Shown piece after piece: positions 11,137 through 22,924 of a stretch of DNA of 64,000 nt (its first letter is position 1; the number at the start of each line of letters is the position of its first letter). Made by a program: the position numbers and the translations under genes. The stretch covers positions 21,707,501 to 21,771,500 of the forward strand of contig NC_088303.1 of assembly GCF_032854445.1 (NCBI RefSeq), in the 5' to 3' direction. The notes under the pieces are model-generated. The model was not told the origin of the DNA, made no database searches, and saw only the letters and a program-made list of their open reading frames with translations. This DNA is from Liolophura sinensis. Taxonomy: Eukaryota > Mollusca > Polyplacophora > Chitonida > Chitonidae.

Positions 11137-13664
11137 TGACTGCTTTACCTTGGTAGAAGAATTTCGGCCTAATTGTGGGTCCAGAAGATTTTATGAGAAC
11201 GGTCGATGTCGGCTTTGTTATCATTTTTGTGGAAGAACTGGGTAAGTATAACGGTTACAGTGACAGATCGTTGACAGAAATAGATATGTATTTATATGTA
11301 ACGTCCAGTATTCAGCTTCCTCTACACTGTGTTTACATTACATTTTATGATAAACAGTGAATGTTGTTAGGATTTCAGGTGCCTGAACCTTGTGAATTAT
11401 AATTTTTTGTCTCATAGATTTTGATATCCTATATACAGTCTCGAACTTATTACAGAAAAAAACGATTCATACTATGAGTGTCATTTGGCTACACTGGCTA
11501 TAAGGTATATGGTTACATTTTATCATAGTCTGGGGATTTAAGCGCTTATATAAGATATCAGTTACTAAAGGAATATATATATATTCGTCTATAAACTGTG
11601 AAGGGTTATTCCAAGTCAATAATCACAAGACCGATTTCCAAAACAACTGAAAGCACCAGTTTCTAAATGAATGTGTAGAAAAAAATCTGTACATACTGAA
11701 ACAAGTCGGTAACATGAGATAGAGAAGCATCCGTTTTCAATTTTCAGTTGTTTCTGGATGACAGTTCTTGTTTTAGGCATGACATCCAAATCAAATTTCA
11801 AACTCCTTGTCCGTAGATAATTCCTAGGTCGAATACAAATATAGGTATATTCACCGCACTTTGATTTCAGCTGTTCATAACAGCAACATGTTGAGTTATT
11901 CAACATGAGAATGGATGCTTATACAGATCCTAGCCCCGGTCAGGCGGATCACTAAAGTTTCTGAAGGCTTATTATACTCACAGTAAAATTTTTGAAACTT
12001 AAATTGAAGGTGTTTGATAGAGTGCCCTTGACATACTAGTTTTTGTTAATCAATAACTTGTGATGCAGATTTAAAACTCTCATAATTCGCGATTGTTAGA
12101 CTATATTTATTTAAGCCTTTTCTTACAGCAATAATTCCGAGGAAAGGTAAAGTTAACAATTCTAAAAGTTTCTATTATGTTGTTATTGTTGTCATCTATC
12201 CTTAGGTGCACAGGTCCTGGACGTCATGTAGGCCCGGGGGGTTGTAACTCGTGCATCCGAGGGAAAGAGCTTCCCCACGACCCGTCGGTCATCCACTGCA
12301 TCTCCAACTTCACCCCGTGTCAAACAGGGTCTTACTTGAGGAGGGTGCCAGTCACTGACCCGGGTCCACTAGCTGGGTTTATGGTAAGTTATACATGACT
12401 GGCATGAGAATCGCACAGATTCCATCCTAGCTGGGACCGAAAGATGATGGAATCGCGGGAAAATTGTAGAAAGGGCAAGGGACTGATCTTAGAGGCCGTG
12501 TTGATCATCAGAGCAAAATCGGTCGTCGCAAGGGCGATTGTCATGTTCTGACCTGCGTCTACAAATCGTAAGAGGTCGTAGACAATCTTACATGGTCGTA
12601 CTATCAGTAGCAGTACGATCAATAAGGCCCGTGACTTAATAAACGCAAATCAGATATTCTCTTCCTTAAGCTACCACAGTACTTAAGGACGGATTTGGCG
12701 CGGATTTCATCAGTGTCAGATGTCTGTCAGAAATTTCTGAGAGACGTTATGCACGGAGTTCGATGAAACTTTGGTACAAGCACTAATTTGTTTCATTTTG
12801 ATCCGGATCTTTATCCAGATCCAGGAATTTAACGTTATGCAACTTTGTGCATAGCTTATTCTTGACACAAGCACTAATCCGTTACATTTTGGCGCTTATC
12901 TGTACCTGGACCTAGAAACCGAATTTTTCAAAACGATTTTTCAGCATGTCTCTCCGTCAATAAGTTTACGGAAGGAGTTGGGCACGAATTTTTTATAAAG
13001 CTTTGTGTAGAGCTTGGCTTTGGCTCATCTACCACGTCATTACATCTTGGTGGTGATCTGAATACAGAAATATCCTAAATGATTAGTGACTATTTGCTGC
13101 TACGGCACAAATTTAGATTATTGTCTCGTGTCTGTAATGGGAGATTTGTGTATTTATCTGTGGCGGAGCACAGTGTACTTTCGGAAAGTCTTCTATCGGT
13201 AATAACTCAGTTCATTGACATGAACCAGTGTGTCCTATTTCAATAACATATTATTATATTTTAATATTTATTTGATTGGTGTTTTACGCCGTACTCAAGA
13301 ATATTTCATGTCCTATTTTAATAACAGGATAATATATATTAACAGTATTGTGAAGTGTTGCCAATAACACTGGAGTATCCTGATTGACATATTCTGCCCA
13401 ATCCATGGAAGTTTTCTGACTTTGTTTTCCTCGTGTATGTTTCAGCTGTGTAAGTTGTGCCATCCTCTGTGCGCCACGTGCTCTGGTCGTGGGGCACCGT
13501 ACTGCCTTACCTGTAAGTTCTACAAGCTGGAGGGTCGTTGTGTACGACACTGTCCCCCAGGGGCCGAGGTAGACGAAATTATGCGGACTTGTATCTACAG
13601 AAACGGTCGTCACAGGCGGCGACATACGTCATCCTACGACTATTCTGACGTCACCGATATGTGA
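11137..13664 (+). CDS. Furin-like / EGFR-domain-IV-like cysteine-rich protein, 3' exons
   Basis: Three exons join in one open frame: 11137-11241 (ends GG|GTAAGT, phase 2), 12206-12383 (after CCTTAG, ends ATG|GTAAGT, phase 0) and 13446-13664 (after TTTCAG, stop TGA 13662-13664). Together they hold about 19 cysteines in the CxxC, CHPLCATC and GRC..C patterns of furin-like repeats; CSGRGAPYCLTC and GRCVRHCPPG in the last exon closely resemble domain IV of EGFR/ErbB receptors. The protein ends with a basic stretch (RNGRHRRRH) and an acidic tail. There is no transmembrane segment or kinase, so this looks like a soluble ectodomain-type protein. Upstream exons must exist because the first exon begins in phase 2; the 8681 exon is a candidate start. 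The family call is from motifs seen here; the exact ortholog is unknown. Confidence 0.7.
11610..11760 (-). repeat. Copy of the RT-element 3' segment in an intron
   Basis: On the minus strand GGATGCTTCTCTATCTCATG, TTACCGACTTGTTTCAG and GCTTTCAGTTGTTTTGGAAA, TCGGTCTTGTGATTATTGAC are homologous to the 25.9-kb and 21.8-kb segments. It lies between two furin-like exons. Confidence 0.45.
13264..13308 (-). mobile_element. Very short SINE family A insertion in an intron
   Basis: ATTTGATTGGTGTTTTACGC, CGTACTCAAGAATATTTCA is the extreme 3' end of family A. It is flanked by an 18-bp direct repeat (TGTCCTATTTCAATAACA at 13231-13248; same with one mismatch at 13309-13326). It lies in the last intron of the furin-like gene. 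Confidence 0.75.
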
Positions 13665-13808
13665 CGAGACCATGTCGACATCTCAATGTCCAGGACATTG
13701 GTTATCGCATAGCCACTCTGATATCATCGTGATGTCATCATTGTAGCCTTTCGATGAATGTGAAATGTGTGACGTCACATTACGGCCCAGGCAAAGGTCC
13801 TGACGTCA
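13646..13808 (+). promoter_or_regulatory. Three perfect CRE palindromes
   Basis: TGACGTCA occurs at 13646-13653 (inside the last codons), 13770-13777 and 13801-13808, with further GACGTC-like and GCGTCA words close by. CREB/ATF factors bind this octamer. Its role at the 3' end of a gene is unknown. Confidence 0.4.
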
Positions 13809-14843
13809 CTGAACTATCTCACAACGGAATGGAGAACGAAAAATGTGTGGCGTCAAAGTGGTCAGGGCAAACTTGGCCTACTTTTAGAACGGATACTTAG
13901 CCGTTCAGTGAACCTTACACGCCTGATAACCTCTCAGATGAAAGGCGATTGGGAGACTGAATGATAAGGATTACAACGCTGCTGCCCACGCCATGGTCAT
14001 CTGGAATGCAGTTTCTTGTTGCTGTAAATCTTCAGCTATCTTTATGTGGCGTGAAACTCCTGCATGGTATCGTCGGGTTGGCGTTTCAAGAAGCCCACTT
14101 CGGCTTCGGGCTCCTTATTGCCCCTTTCAATAAAATTCAGGAAGTGTGGACGCCTGAGAGAGTGTATGCAATTGGAAGTATTCCAGCAATTAGTATGCCA
14201 TTGAGTAGCTTATACAATAACAAGCAAATTGTTATGTGTACTTTTTACAGATGCCGTCATCCCCTCTGTTCCAAGGGCGTGGGGAGGGGAGAGAGCACGG
14301 TCAAAATAGTACCTTCCCCGTAACAAACGGCGTTGAGCTAAGTTTTGTTACACAAGATCTCTACAATCGCCATTCAGTTTCATGAACCCATATGCCAGAT
14401 GAACTACAATGTAATGAGATCGATTCCAAAGTGTCGTAAAATGATTCGAAATGATTACCATAATTAATATTTATTGTGATATTACAGAATCCTGGTTTCT
14501 GTTTTATTGGTGGAATTTGGAAAAGTTTTTTTTAAAAGCAATGGACTACTTATTAATGTGGATATTGCTTCTTTGTCCAAACTACAAATGTTTGCACAAG
14601 TATATGATGTATCGCTGTAGATGGTTGAGATATTCAACCTCCACGCTGATGTCAAGAGCGTGTAAAATACACTTATTCTCTGTAATAAGTACGACGTAGA
14701 CGAGTAGATAAATGTATGTGTAATTTTTACATATTAAATGACTTTATTGGTCTCTAAATATAGATGAATATTAAATTTCTGTGATAGGCAAGCTTGCAAA
14801 GAATAACAATTATGAAATATAACAAATTTAGTTTGGTGTAAAT
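13665..14843 (+). other. Probable 3' UTR of the furin-like gene
   Basis: Between the stop and AATAAA signals there is no competing gene structure. AATAAA occurs within TTTCAATAAAATTC (about 14129) and GTAAATAAAGTTG (about 14838). Either could end the transcript. The short open frames at 13961 and 14451 have no recognisable content. Confidence 0.35.
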
Positions 14844-14899
14844 AAAGTTGTTGTTTTTGGAAAATTTTGTGTCAATGCAGGGAAATGCATACTTTTAAC

Positions 14900-16430
14900 T
14901 GACTTCGTAAGCCCAAGGGTGTCATATTTACCGGTAAATTTCATCAATTCGGCTCCCTATTTTCTCAAATCTAGCAAAAGTCACCTTGATATGAAGGTTC
15001 TAATCGGTATTTGCCTTTATGTATCTTTTGAAATGTAAGGCCTTTATTTAAATGTTCTTGCAATTTACAAGTTTTATATGAAAATTGATATTGGCTAAGG
15101 CGAATAATTTGACAACACCATGAAGATAAACGACTGGCTGAATACTGTCGGTATAATGCATCTCACAAATGTGTAGGATGCACTTTAAGCTTACATTTTA
15201 CCATGTTTGGTGTGAATTCCATAAATCACTTTTGTTGTCAACGTAAATTCAATGTGACAAAAAGGCTGTATTTTGTTTATGCGCCTTAGCTTTCTGTAAT
15301 TTGTTTGTGGGTGTACATATGATCAATACTGTTATAAAGTTTGATAATTTACTTCGGTGAAAATGTTCATATAAAGTTTTTATATTCCATTATAAAGTTT
15401 GAGATATGTGCAAATTATTGCGGTTTTAGAAACGATTGTTTACATTTTTGATGTAAACAGGAATAAAGATAGACAAAAATACATCGAATTCAACTATTAT
15501 TGTTATTACTCGTTATATTTATGTAATAATACATATTGAGCCGCTAGTCTTAAGCATGGCCAGATGAATTGGATGTTTTACGGGCTATTACTGAGGAATT
15601 ATTTATTTCTCTCCATATGGATTCATATCATATCAAGCTTTAATAACAACATCAGCCATAAACTTCCAAACTTGTTTTGTAAGGCTATCATTAGCAAAAA
15701 CTGGCAAGTTCTGATGAACCACAAACTTATATATGGATGTGTGGAATGCGAATAATGGCATACAGGTTAAACACTTTGGCCAGGAGTTCTTTTCAGCAGG
15801 GGCCCGTTTTCCAAAGAGGAAGTTTCGGTTAGAAGTAACTGCCGTGGTGATACATACGTTAGACGCCATGCAGTATTTACGTTTGATGTATAAGCTACAC
15901 CCTACTAGTGAAAGGGGCCTAAGAAATTCCAGGATAATAGACCTATGTATGAGAGCCTGGCGTGTTATGTTGAAGGTGTAAATTGGCATCTTTTAGAAGC
16001 ATTGACGAACCACCTCAGCAGATGTTAAAACACCATACTGGAATAAACTGAATAAAACCAAAACTGAAACGAACAGAAACAACAACAGAAACTTCAAAGT
16101 ATATAGATATTAATCTTCCTAAGGCAGGTCATAAAACTTTCTCAGCAAAAATATTTAATCAGTTTGTGGGCATAAATAGAAACATTTCGACTAGTATATG
16201 TATATACCCTTCTCGCATCACTGAAAACTGTTAGCACTATTTGTTTTAACTGATTATCAATCGTCCACATTGTAGATATACTCTTCTTACGAGTTGTGTG
16301 CATGGATTGTGGAAATAGATAAAATGGACTTTGACATTAATTCTTTTTTATTTTTAAATAGTTATTTTCTATACACATCTGGTTTTTAAACAATGCGTGT
16401 ATGGTTAGCAATCTGGCGTCAAATTTTGTG
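14900..16430. other. Intergenic, nothing recognised
   Basis: AT-rich sequence with no splice-framed coding segment, no recognisable transposon and only short chance open frames on both strands around 15560-15990. Confidence 0.4.
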
Positions 16431-16437
16431 TCTTTAT

Positions 16438-16765
16438 CTGGTATGTAAATAATACATCAAAAATAAGTTACCCCCAAAACAATGTTCGACATTTACCAAG
16501 ATATTTCCCCAAATCGTTGTGAAATTTTGCACACAGCATTTCAGTAAACAAGTCAACATCAAACCGACAGTGCATTTGAGCGTGCTCATTGGAGCACATC
16601 TGTGTCTACAGGGTAATCCTTGCTACAGTGTGTTGACATGGTTACTGAAATACTGTGTGCAAAATTTCCCAACGATTGGGAAAATATCTTGGTAAATGTC
16701 GAACACAGTTTTGGGGGGATCTTATTTTTGATGCCATGTTTACATGTACCTCGAAGCATATGGTT
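16438..16765. repeat. Large foldback (inverted repeat)
   Basis: The left arm (about 16438-16562: CATCAAAAATAAG, CCCCCAAAAC, TTCGACATTTACCAAGATAT, GAAATTTTGCACACAG) is repeated in reverse complement at about 16622-16765 (CTGTGTGCAAAATTTC, ATATCTTGGTAAATGTCGAA, GTTTTGGGGGG, CTTATTTTTGATG). Arms are about 110-140 bp with few mismatches and a 60-bp loop. It could be a foldback or MITE-type DNA element. It has no coding capacity. Confidence 0.75.
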
Positions 16766-17120
16766 ATTTCTCCTTGGTGATCTACACTGTAGAGTAGTAT
16801 TTGACATTTACATACAGCTGTATTTAGATTAACGACAACTTATGCACTGTCATTCTGACACTCGATTTGGATCCTGATTAAATTTGTGTACACAGAATAG
16901 GCCTTGCATGTCGTAGACAACTGTTGACAGTTTCTTTTTTCTCGAATCCGCCCTAATTTCATACTTTATAGAATTTTTTATTTTGTTGGGTTCTGCATGT
17001 TGGATGTTGTTTCGTTTTGGAAACTGGTCTGGTGATTACTGACTCGAAACGTCTATTATGGTTACGATTGGTATACAAATCTTTGCTTTGACAACTTTAT
17101 TCCAAATTGAAAATTATAAC

Positions 17121-17187
17121 CGCAGTTGTATAAGTGAAATGTTCTTGAGTAGGGCGTAAAACAAATAAATAAATAAATAAATAAATC
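17121..17187 (+). mobile_element. SINE family A, 3' fragment
   Basis: CAGTTGTATAAGTGAAATGT, TCTTGAGTAGGGCGTAAAAC and an (AAAT)n tail match the 3' end of family A. Confidence 0.65.
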
Positions 17188-17189
17188 GG

Positions 17190-19260
17190 TCATCATTTTG
17201 GTTTAAAGAAAGCAAGACAGCTTTGTATGAAACTTAAGTGAAACATAGAAACGTGGACCTAAACGTTAACACGCTAATGTGTATCTATTTCCCTAAGGTA
17301 TATATCAAGACCAAAAGATTGTGAGAAAATCTTTATGACACTTTCCTTAGGGGTGACCTTGTCCTAGATGTGAAACTGATATTTATAATCCGTCGAATGA
17401 AGTGAAAAATCCCATTCCAATCCCATTTCTATATTGTCAGGTTGGAATCTCCATTCTCGTTACTTGCTGAAAGACATGAGACCAATGCAGGCGTGTTGCA
17501 TACATGTTCATGTACGTGTTGATGTTTTGCTCTCCCGCGATATGGTTTTCTCGTTGCTTTGTCAGATCCGAGATTATTATCTCGGCCAAAGGAATGTCTC
17601 AATGAAGAGAACGTTCTGAATGGGAAGTGGAAAACAAATTTCTTTCTGACCCAAAGTGATTTGTAATGAACGGTTCATATGTGCCAGAGAGAGCGTTGAC
17701 AGGTGGGATACACGATCCATACCGAGTATTTGAGGAATTTCTATAACGTCTTTGGAATGTCCGCCGTTATTTCTATTGGCCTGCGCGTATATTGTAGGAT
17801 ATGTCAGTCGCATATAGCTTTATAATCCAAATTATACTTCGACGTGCTTTTGCTTATTAAGCAATCTTTAATCTACACATTTATAAATCAGAATTACACT
17901 TCTGTGCGTTGAATGACCTTGGATTTCTGAGTATGACAAGTGGAATGTTAGTGGAGTGTTGAGGTTTCCAGTTTTATGCACTAAACAAGATCATTAAAAT
18001 TTCAATGGCGGAGCTGCATAACACGAGTTTATTGCCCAGTCGCTTTGTCGATGGTCAAAATTATCAACTGCGAGACTTAAAAAACAAAACTGACAACTCT
18101 TAATCGCCATTATAGTCCCCAAGAGGCCTGTATGCTTCTAAAAGCTAGTGGTGTCAGAGTTTAGAAATGATTATCTGTTAACAACTGTTGTATGAGCGGT
18201 TCCGTGAGTAAAACCTTAGTCAAGCACTCCTGTTGTGATTCTACAGGAAAGGTGAAAAGCTGTGAATGATTGAAAGTGGGTAATTTGTCTACATGTGTTT
18301 GTGGTTAACCGATGTTCCAGCGACAGGGCTTGGTTTGAAGGTATACCATATAGTCCATTCACTGAAACTCTCCTGCATTACTGACATACCAAAGTGACCA
18401 CATAGCTCGTCGGCTTCAGAAGAAGCAATTTTAAACTGCGTTCAGAGATGCTGGATGGTATACCGAAATACATACATGTACTTTGTTGCAGATAGCATCT
18501 TCAGCACTGGCGGTTGTGTATGGACTGGATTTGTAGCATTGTTTGTGTAGTATATTTATACCACACACATACGTATATGAGGGAAGTTCAGCCAGCCGAT
18601 TTATACTAAACGAAAGAAAAATGAAATAAATAAAAATAAAAAAAATAAAAATAAATATGTAGCTTAACGATGACTGATTATTCTTACTCTGTGGTAAATG
18701 GAAAAAACCTTGGTATCAGTTTTCAGTTTTCTCAAGTGTGAGATAGTTTTAAGACAATCGCGCAGAAAGGATCACGAGGTGAAATTTTTAGTGATAAATT
18801 GATGATACTTGGACCACAGTAAGTAGACCTCAAAAACGGAATATGTGAGACATATTGCCGTTCGTGTAGATGCTTAAATAATACTATGTTACACAAAGAT
18901 AAACATTCGTCAACCTTCTTTTCGACTCGGGTGACTGCGTTGGCCTGCTCGGTAAATCTTTCCAGAATCAAGACCGTTTTCTGCTTTTCATAATGCGTCT
19001 TGATAACCTTTCTATTACGAATACCTGATGTTCAGACAACCTTATCATATATTTTGCAATGCTAAATAACAGGACTAAATTGATGTACATAAAGCATTAG
19101 TCCGAGTTATCCCCTAAAATGCCCGTTACACTGTGTCGACAATTGTTATTGACGTGTTCAGCTTTGGATTGGATGTCATGCCTAGAGAATATCTGCTGTC
19201 TCTTTGCATAGCATGAACTTCTGTTGATAGTTTCTCCCCTTACATGCTACCAGCTTTGTT
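17190..19260. other. Intergenic, nothing recognised
   Basis: No gene, element or conserved repeat could be supported. An A-rich stretch with AAATAAA words lies at about 18613-18660. Open frames at 17434, 17577 and 18732 are short and uninformative. Confidence 0.4.
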
Positions 19261-19267
19261 TACTATA

Positions 19268-19515
19268 TCGACGGCTTCGATGGCCTAGTGGTAAGAGCAT
19301 CTGCCTCGAAGTCGGAAGACCTGGGATGAAACCAAGGTCAGGTCATACCAAAAACTTTAAAAATGGTTCTTAGGGCTGTCTCACATGGTGCTCAGCATTG
19401 AGAGGTTTAGAGCAAGGAATAATGCGTCAGTGGCGTTTAGGCCGCAAGACTCATCCTGCCTCAAGAATACAGAATATTTACACATACATAGAATGACTCC
19501 TCGACGTCATACATG
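19268..19515 (+). mobile_element. SINE family C (tRNA-headed)
   Basis: The head has an A box GATGGCCTAGTGGTAAGAGC and a worn B box GGGATGAAACC, with CTCGAAGTCGGAAGACC between them, followed by TCATACCAAAAACTTTAAAA and CTCAGCATTGAGAGG. Related copies lie at 31392 and 48541. The tRNA-like part lacks a convincing acceptor stem, so it is called a SINE and not a tRNA gene. Confidence 0.6.
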
Positions 19516-19519
19516 TATG

Positions 19520-21255
19520 ACTGAAAAATTTGTAAAGAAAAAAAGGACGACGTAAATACCATAAATACATGGATACTATATACAATTTATATATTATTTC
19601 ATTAGGAAATGGTATTTTAAGTTGTTTAAGTCTTGCAGATGTCGATTTGGAACTCCCACTGATAGTTTACCAGCCTCCAACCTCGATAGTATGGACTCGG
19701 TGCGGCCTCTGTAAACAAATAGTATCTGAATGTAGCAACGGAGATTTGAATGAACAAAATGTAAAACGTCTGATTATATGTAGGCATTTTCGATATGTAT
19801 GACGTAAAAGCATTTTTCTTTAAGTGAGGAGAAGGGTAGAGGACAGGAGTAACGATGATTCTAGAAATTACTTGGATGGAAAATTTAAAACTTCTGATTA
19901 TATTTGGCAAAATTATTGACATTTTCAATATGTATGACGTACAAGCAATTTTCTTTTCACTAAGGAGGAAGGTAGGCGAGTGAACATTTTTTTCTTTAGG
20001 AATGTAGCAATGCCTTAAATTTCAAAATTGTGCTCTATCTACACGCTTCTCTTCACATCATTTAAATAAATGTAATTAGTGGAATGGGTTTTGCTCTGAG
20101 CGCAGTGACAGGAGTAACGATGATTCTAGAAATTACTTGGAAGGATGAGGGTGACATTCGTGCCATTGCTATCAGATTTATTGCGGACATTTAACCACCT
20201 AAGCTACAGTTCTGTGGTGTTTATGATATGTATGGGAAGCAAGAAGTTGGCAGGATAAACTCAAACCTAAATATGTTTGACAAGATGTTGGAGATGGTGT
20301 TCAGTGATGGTATCTCGTGCAAAGTGTTAGACTTGCTGCTGGTTACTTTTTTATCTCTCAAAAGTTCTAACTGCGGCCATTCGCGATAAAGGCGTTTATT
20401 TTTGAGCGTGGTAGCTTCTTGGATTAGAAGGAAGATTCGCTTTTTCGTCCTCGAATTCCACCTGTTGGCTACGGAAGTGTTGTTCTTATACTTCTCTGGG
20501 TTATTTTCAGTTTATTTTGGCACTGTCAGTGTTGAAATATTTGCAAAAACTGTTTCGCTTTATCGTACATAGCTGGGATGTCTGGACGCATTTAGCTGCG
20601 TCTGTCTTATTTCAGTGAGCAGTCCGCCGTGGGGGAGCTAGTCACGTGATCTCACACCTCCCTCGCAATCAACACAAGACGGAGATTTTCCCAGTACTTA
20701 TGATGTAGATAACAAACTACAAGATGGTTGCTGTATCCTGTTAACAGGAAACCAATTAGCAAGAATGTTCTCACCAAGATGACAACAAAATAATTTATAC
20801 GTTTATTTGTCAGATAATTCTAAATTTTCCCGCATCATATATACCCGCGCCTGTTTAGGTAAGCGCCAGGACACATAAATACCAAAGTGCAAAAGATGTT
20901 TTTTTTATGTGAATCATCTCATGTCTTTTCGAAGAACATACTGTAAATCCGCTAATGATGTCCTATACGACTAATTACCAGAGACATTCCGTAGATATGG
21001 TGTTGATATTTTATCTAATTAATTGCGAGACATATTCTTTAAATTCAGTGTTGCTGTTCTGTAGGACAAAATGAGGAGAGATTCTCTAAATCCTATGTTT
21101 TTGTCTTCTCTGACGAACTGCGATACACATTCGACGGGAATATCTGCCCTCGGAAAAATAAAGCGTTTTAAAAAATAAAGCTGGAAAGGCTTAATGACTT
21201 TAGTGTGACATTCAGTCTATAAAACATTATTATTTGAACTCACATAGAACGACTA
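19520..21255. other. Intergenic with a short internal duplication
   Basis: The phrase GACAGGAGTAACGATGATTC.TAGAAATTACTTGGA occurs at about 19839 and again at about 20107, and a TATGACGTA.AAGCA.TTTTCTTT phrase occurs twice near 19797 and 19930. No gene was recognised. Confidence 0.4.
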
Positions 21256-21261
21256 TACTTA

Positions 21262-21575
21262 TATGAGTGAGTGCTTGAGGTTTAACGTCGTGCTCCACGA
21301 AGGAATCCTTAGGGTGTATGTAATGTACCTCCTTGTTGCAGGACGGATTTCCACCGCTCTTTTATCTAGTGCTGCTTCACTGAGACGACTTACCGAAGGT
21401 AAGTAAGCCGCCCAGCCCGAGCCATTATACTGATACGGGTCAACCAGTCGTTGCACAATCCACTTCATGCTGAACGCAAAGCGAGGAAGTTCCTCTTTTA
21501 AAGTCTTAGGTCTGACTCGACCTAGGATTGATCCTGGATCTACCGCTCCCCCAACTGTGCTATCCGGGTCGGTCT
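21262..21575 (-). mobile_element. SINE family B, near full length
   Basis: Shows the family order on the given strand: GAGTGAGTGCTTGAGGTTTA, TTGCAGGACGGATTTCCACC, TAGTGCTGCTTCACTGAGAC, CGAAGGTAAGTAAG, TCAACCAGTCGTTGCAC, AAGCGAGGAAG, then a tRNA-like end ATTGATCCTGGATCTACCGC..GTGCTATCCGGGTC. The tRNA-like head reads on the minus strand. Other copies lie at 35037 (opposite strand), 40930, 44366, 45237, 52160 and 55715. Confidence 0.8.
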
Positions 21576-21699
21576 ACTATACTTACATACAGAACATCTG
21601 AATGACGCTGGAAGAGAAAATTCAATTTGCCGTTAAGTATACGTATTATAGATGTACAGCATAGAGAGTAATCTATGCGTCGAAACAGACATTCATTAG

Positions 21700-22606
21700 C
21701 CAGCCGTCAACCACTAAGGACGTTCAATAATTGTAAGGTCAGTTCCCAAACCGAGTTTTAACACAAACTGCAAAAGAACTAAGGAAGTATATTACGTACG
21801 AAAATAGCACGGAATCATACAAAGAGAAGCGGTCAACAGTTTTCAATGATGTAGGATAGACGCAAGGTATCTTCTAACCAACTGAGTGAAATCAGTGCTC
21901 AAAACGTGTACCATTCTGGAATATAAGTTGTCAATAATAAAGTATGTATCTCAGTTGCGCTTTGATTGCAACTGTCCACATATCCAAAGTGGCGATCTAA
22001 TTCAACACGATAAATATAAAGCCTCTAGTCCCGTGTTAAGCGGAATTAGACACACTCATGAAGCATAACGCCAGAGATTCTGAACGCTGTCCGTATTTAC
22101 TTAGAAGAGAGTTATTCTCATTGTAAAACTTAAGAAACTTGGAGGGAAAAAGCGTTTGATGGTATAACATTGACACACTAGTTTTTTTCAGTAATAACTT
22201 ATGACGTTGACATAAACCATTACACGTCACACAGGATCTAACAAATGCTACAAAACGAGATATGTTCACGCCATATGCAGAACCCTTCGATATATTGCTG
22301 TCCAAGAAAGGATAATTTACAATGTCACAATTGAGGAAAGCGTTTTGGTCTTTGTACAAAGATAGGTCTAGATAAGATGAACCACCTGGAGAGCCTGCGG
22401 TTTCCTTTAAATCCGGCGAAGGTGGGTAAATATCTTTCACAGCCTTTGCTATATACGGATTGTTTAAAGATAGCAGATCATCAATATACCGTTTAATGAA
22501 CGAGAAAGATCGGCCCAGGTGAGGATTACTCCTTAATAGTTTTTTCATGCAGTCGTATTCGTAGGAGAACAATTATAGGGCAACGAAAAGGCGTGGGTTT
22601 ATGTGT

Positions 22607-22637
<31 letters not shown>

Positions 22638-22830
22638 GGGTGGAGCACAATTGGTACCCATTGGAATACCTATACACTGTTGGTATATGCTGTCCCTGAA
22701 TTTCACATAGATGTTATTAATGAGAAACTCAAACAACTCGATGAACAACGAAACATCCCATGAATGATAATCCTTGTATGTAGTGGAACTGAAAAAGGCT
22801 TTGTTGCCTTTGAAGTACTTTTTCCAAAAT
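21700..22830 (-). pseudogene. Decayed reverse transcriptase of a non-LTR/Penelope-like element
   Basis: The frame 22572-22036 encodes the RT active-site region: KRYIDDLLSL (catalytic YIDD), then a SYLDL strand and NYPFLDSNIS..AYGVNISRF, typical of a group of invertebrate reverse transcriptases. Upstream on the minus strand (22830-22640) the preceding RT motifs continue (KGNKAFF, FRDSIYQQCIGIPMGTNCAP). Exactly after that motif a (C)20 and (CA)n run at 22605-22640 breaks the frame. A 3' segment at 21860-21700 (GCAGTTTGTGTTAAAACTCG and neighbours) recurs elsewhere. No endonuclease was seen. It is dead. The subclass (Penelope-like or other) is not settled. Confidence 0.7.
22605..22640. repeat. 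(GT)n followed by (G)20
   Basis: A short GT microsatellite runs into twenty consecutive G at 22621-22640. It sits inside the reverse-transcriptase frame, where the coding strand reads poly-C. Long homopolymers are also prone to sequencing error, so the exact length is uncertain. Confidence 0.85.
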
Positions 22831-22924
22831 GACTGTACGTCTTACATACAAGTTTCGTACTACAACTTCTCGATCCCGCAACAAAGCGCGCTTTGCATGG
22901 AGATTAAGACATTTTTGGAATCCA

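Noticed and set aside
9349-11241. Direct splice of the 9349 exon to the 11137 furin-like exon
   Set aside because: The available donors leave the wrong phase; the join gives a stop within a few codons. An exon would have to lie between them.
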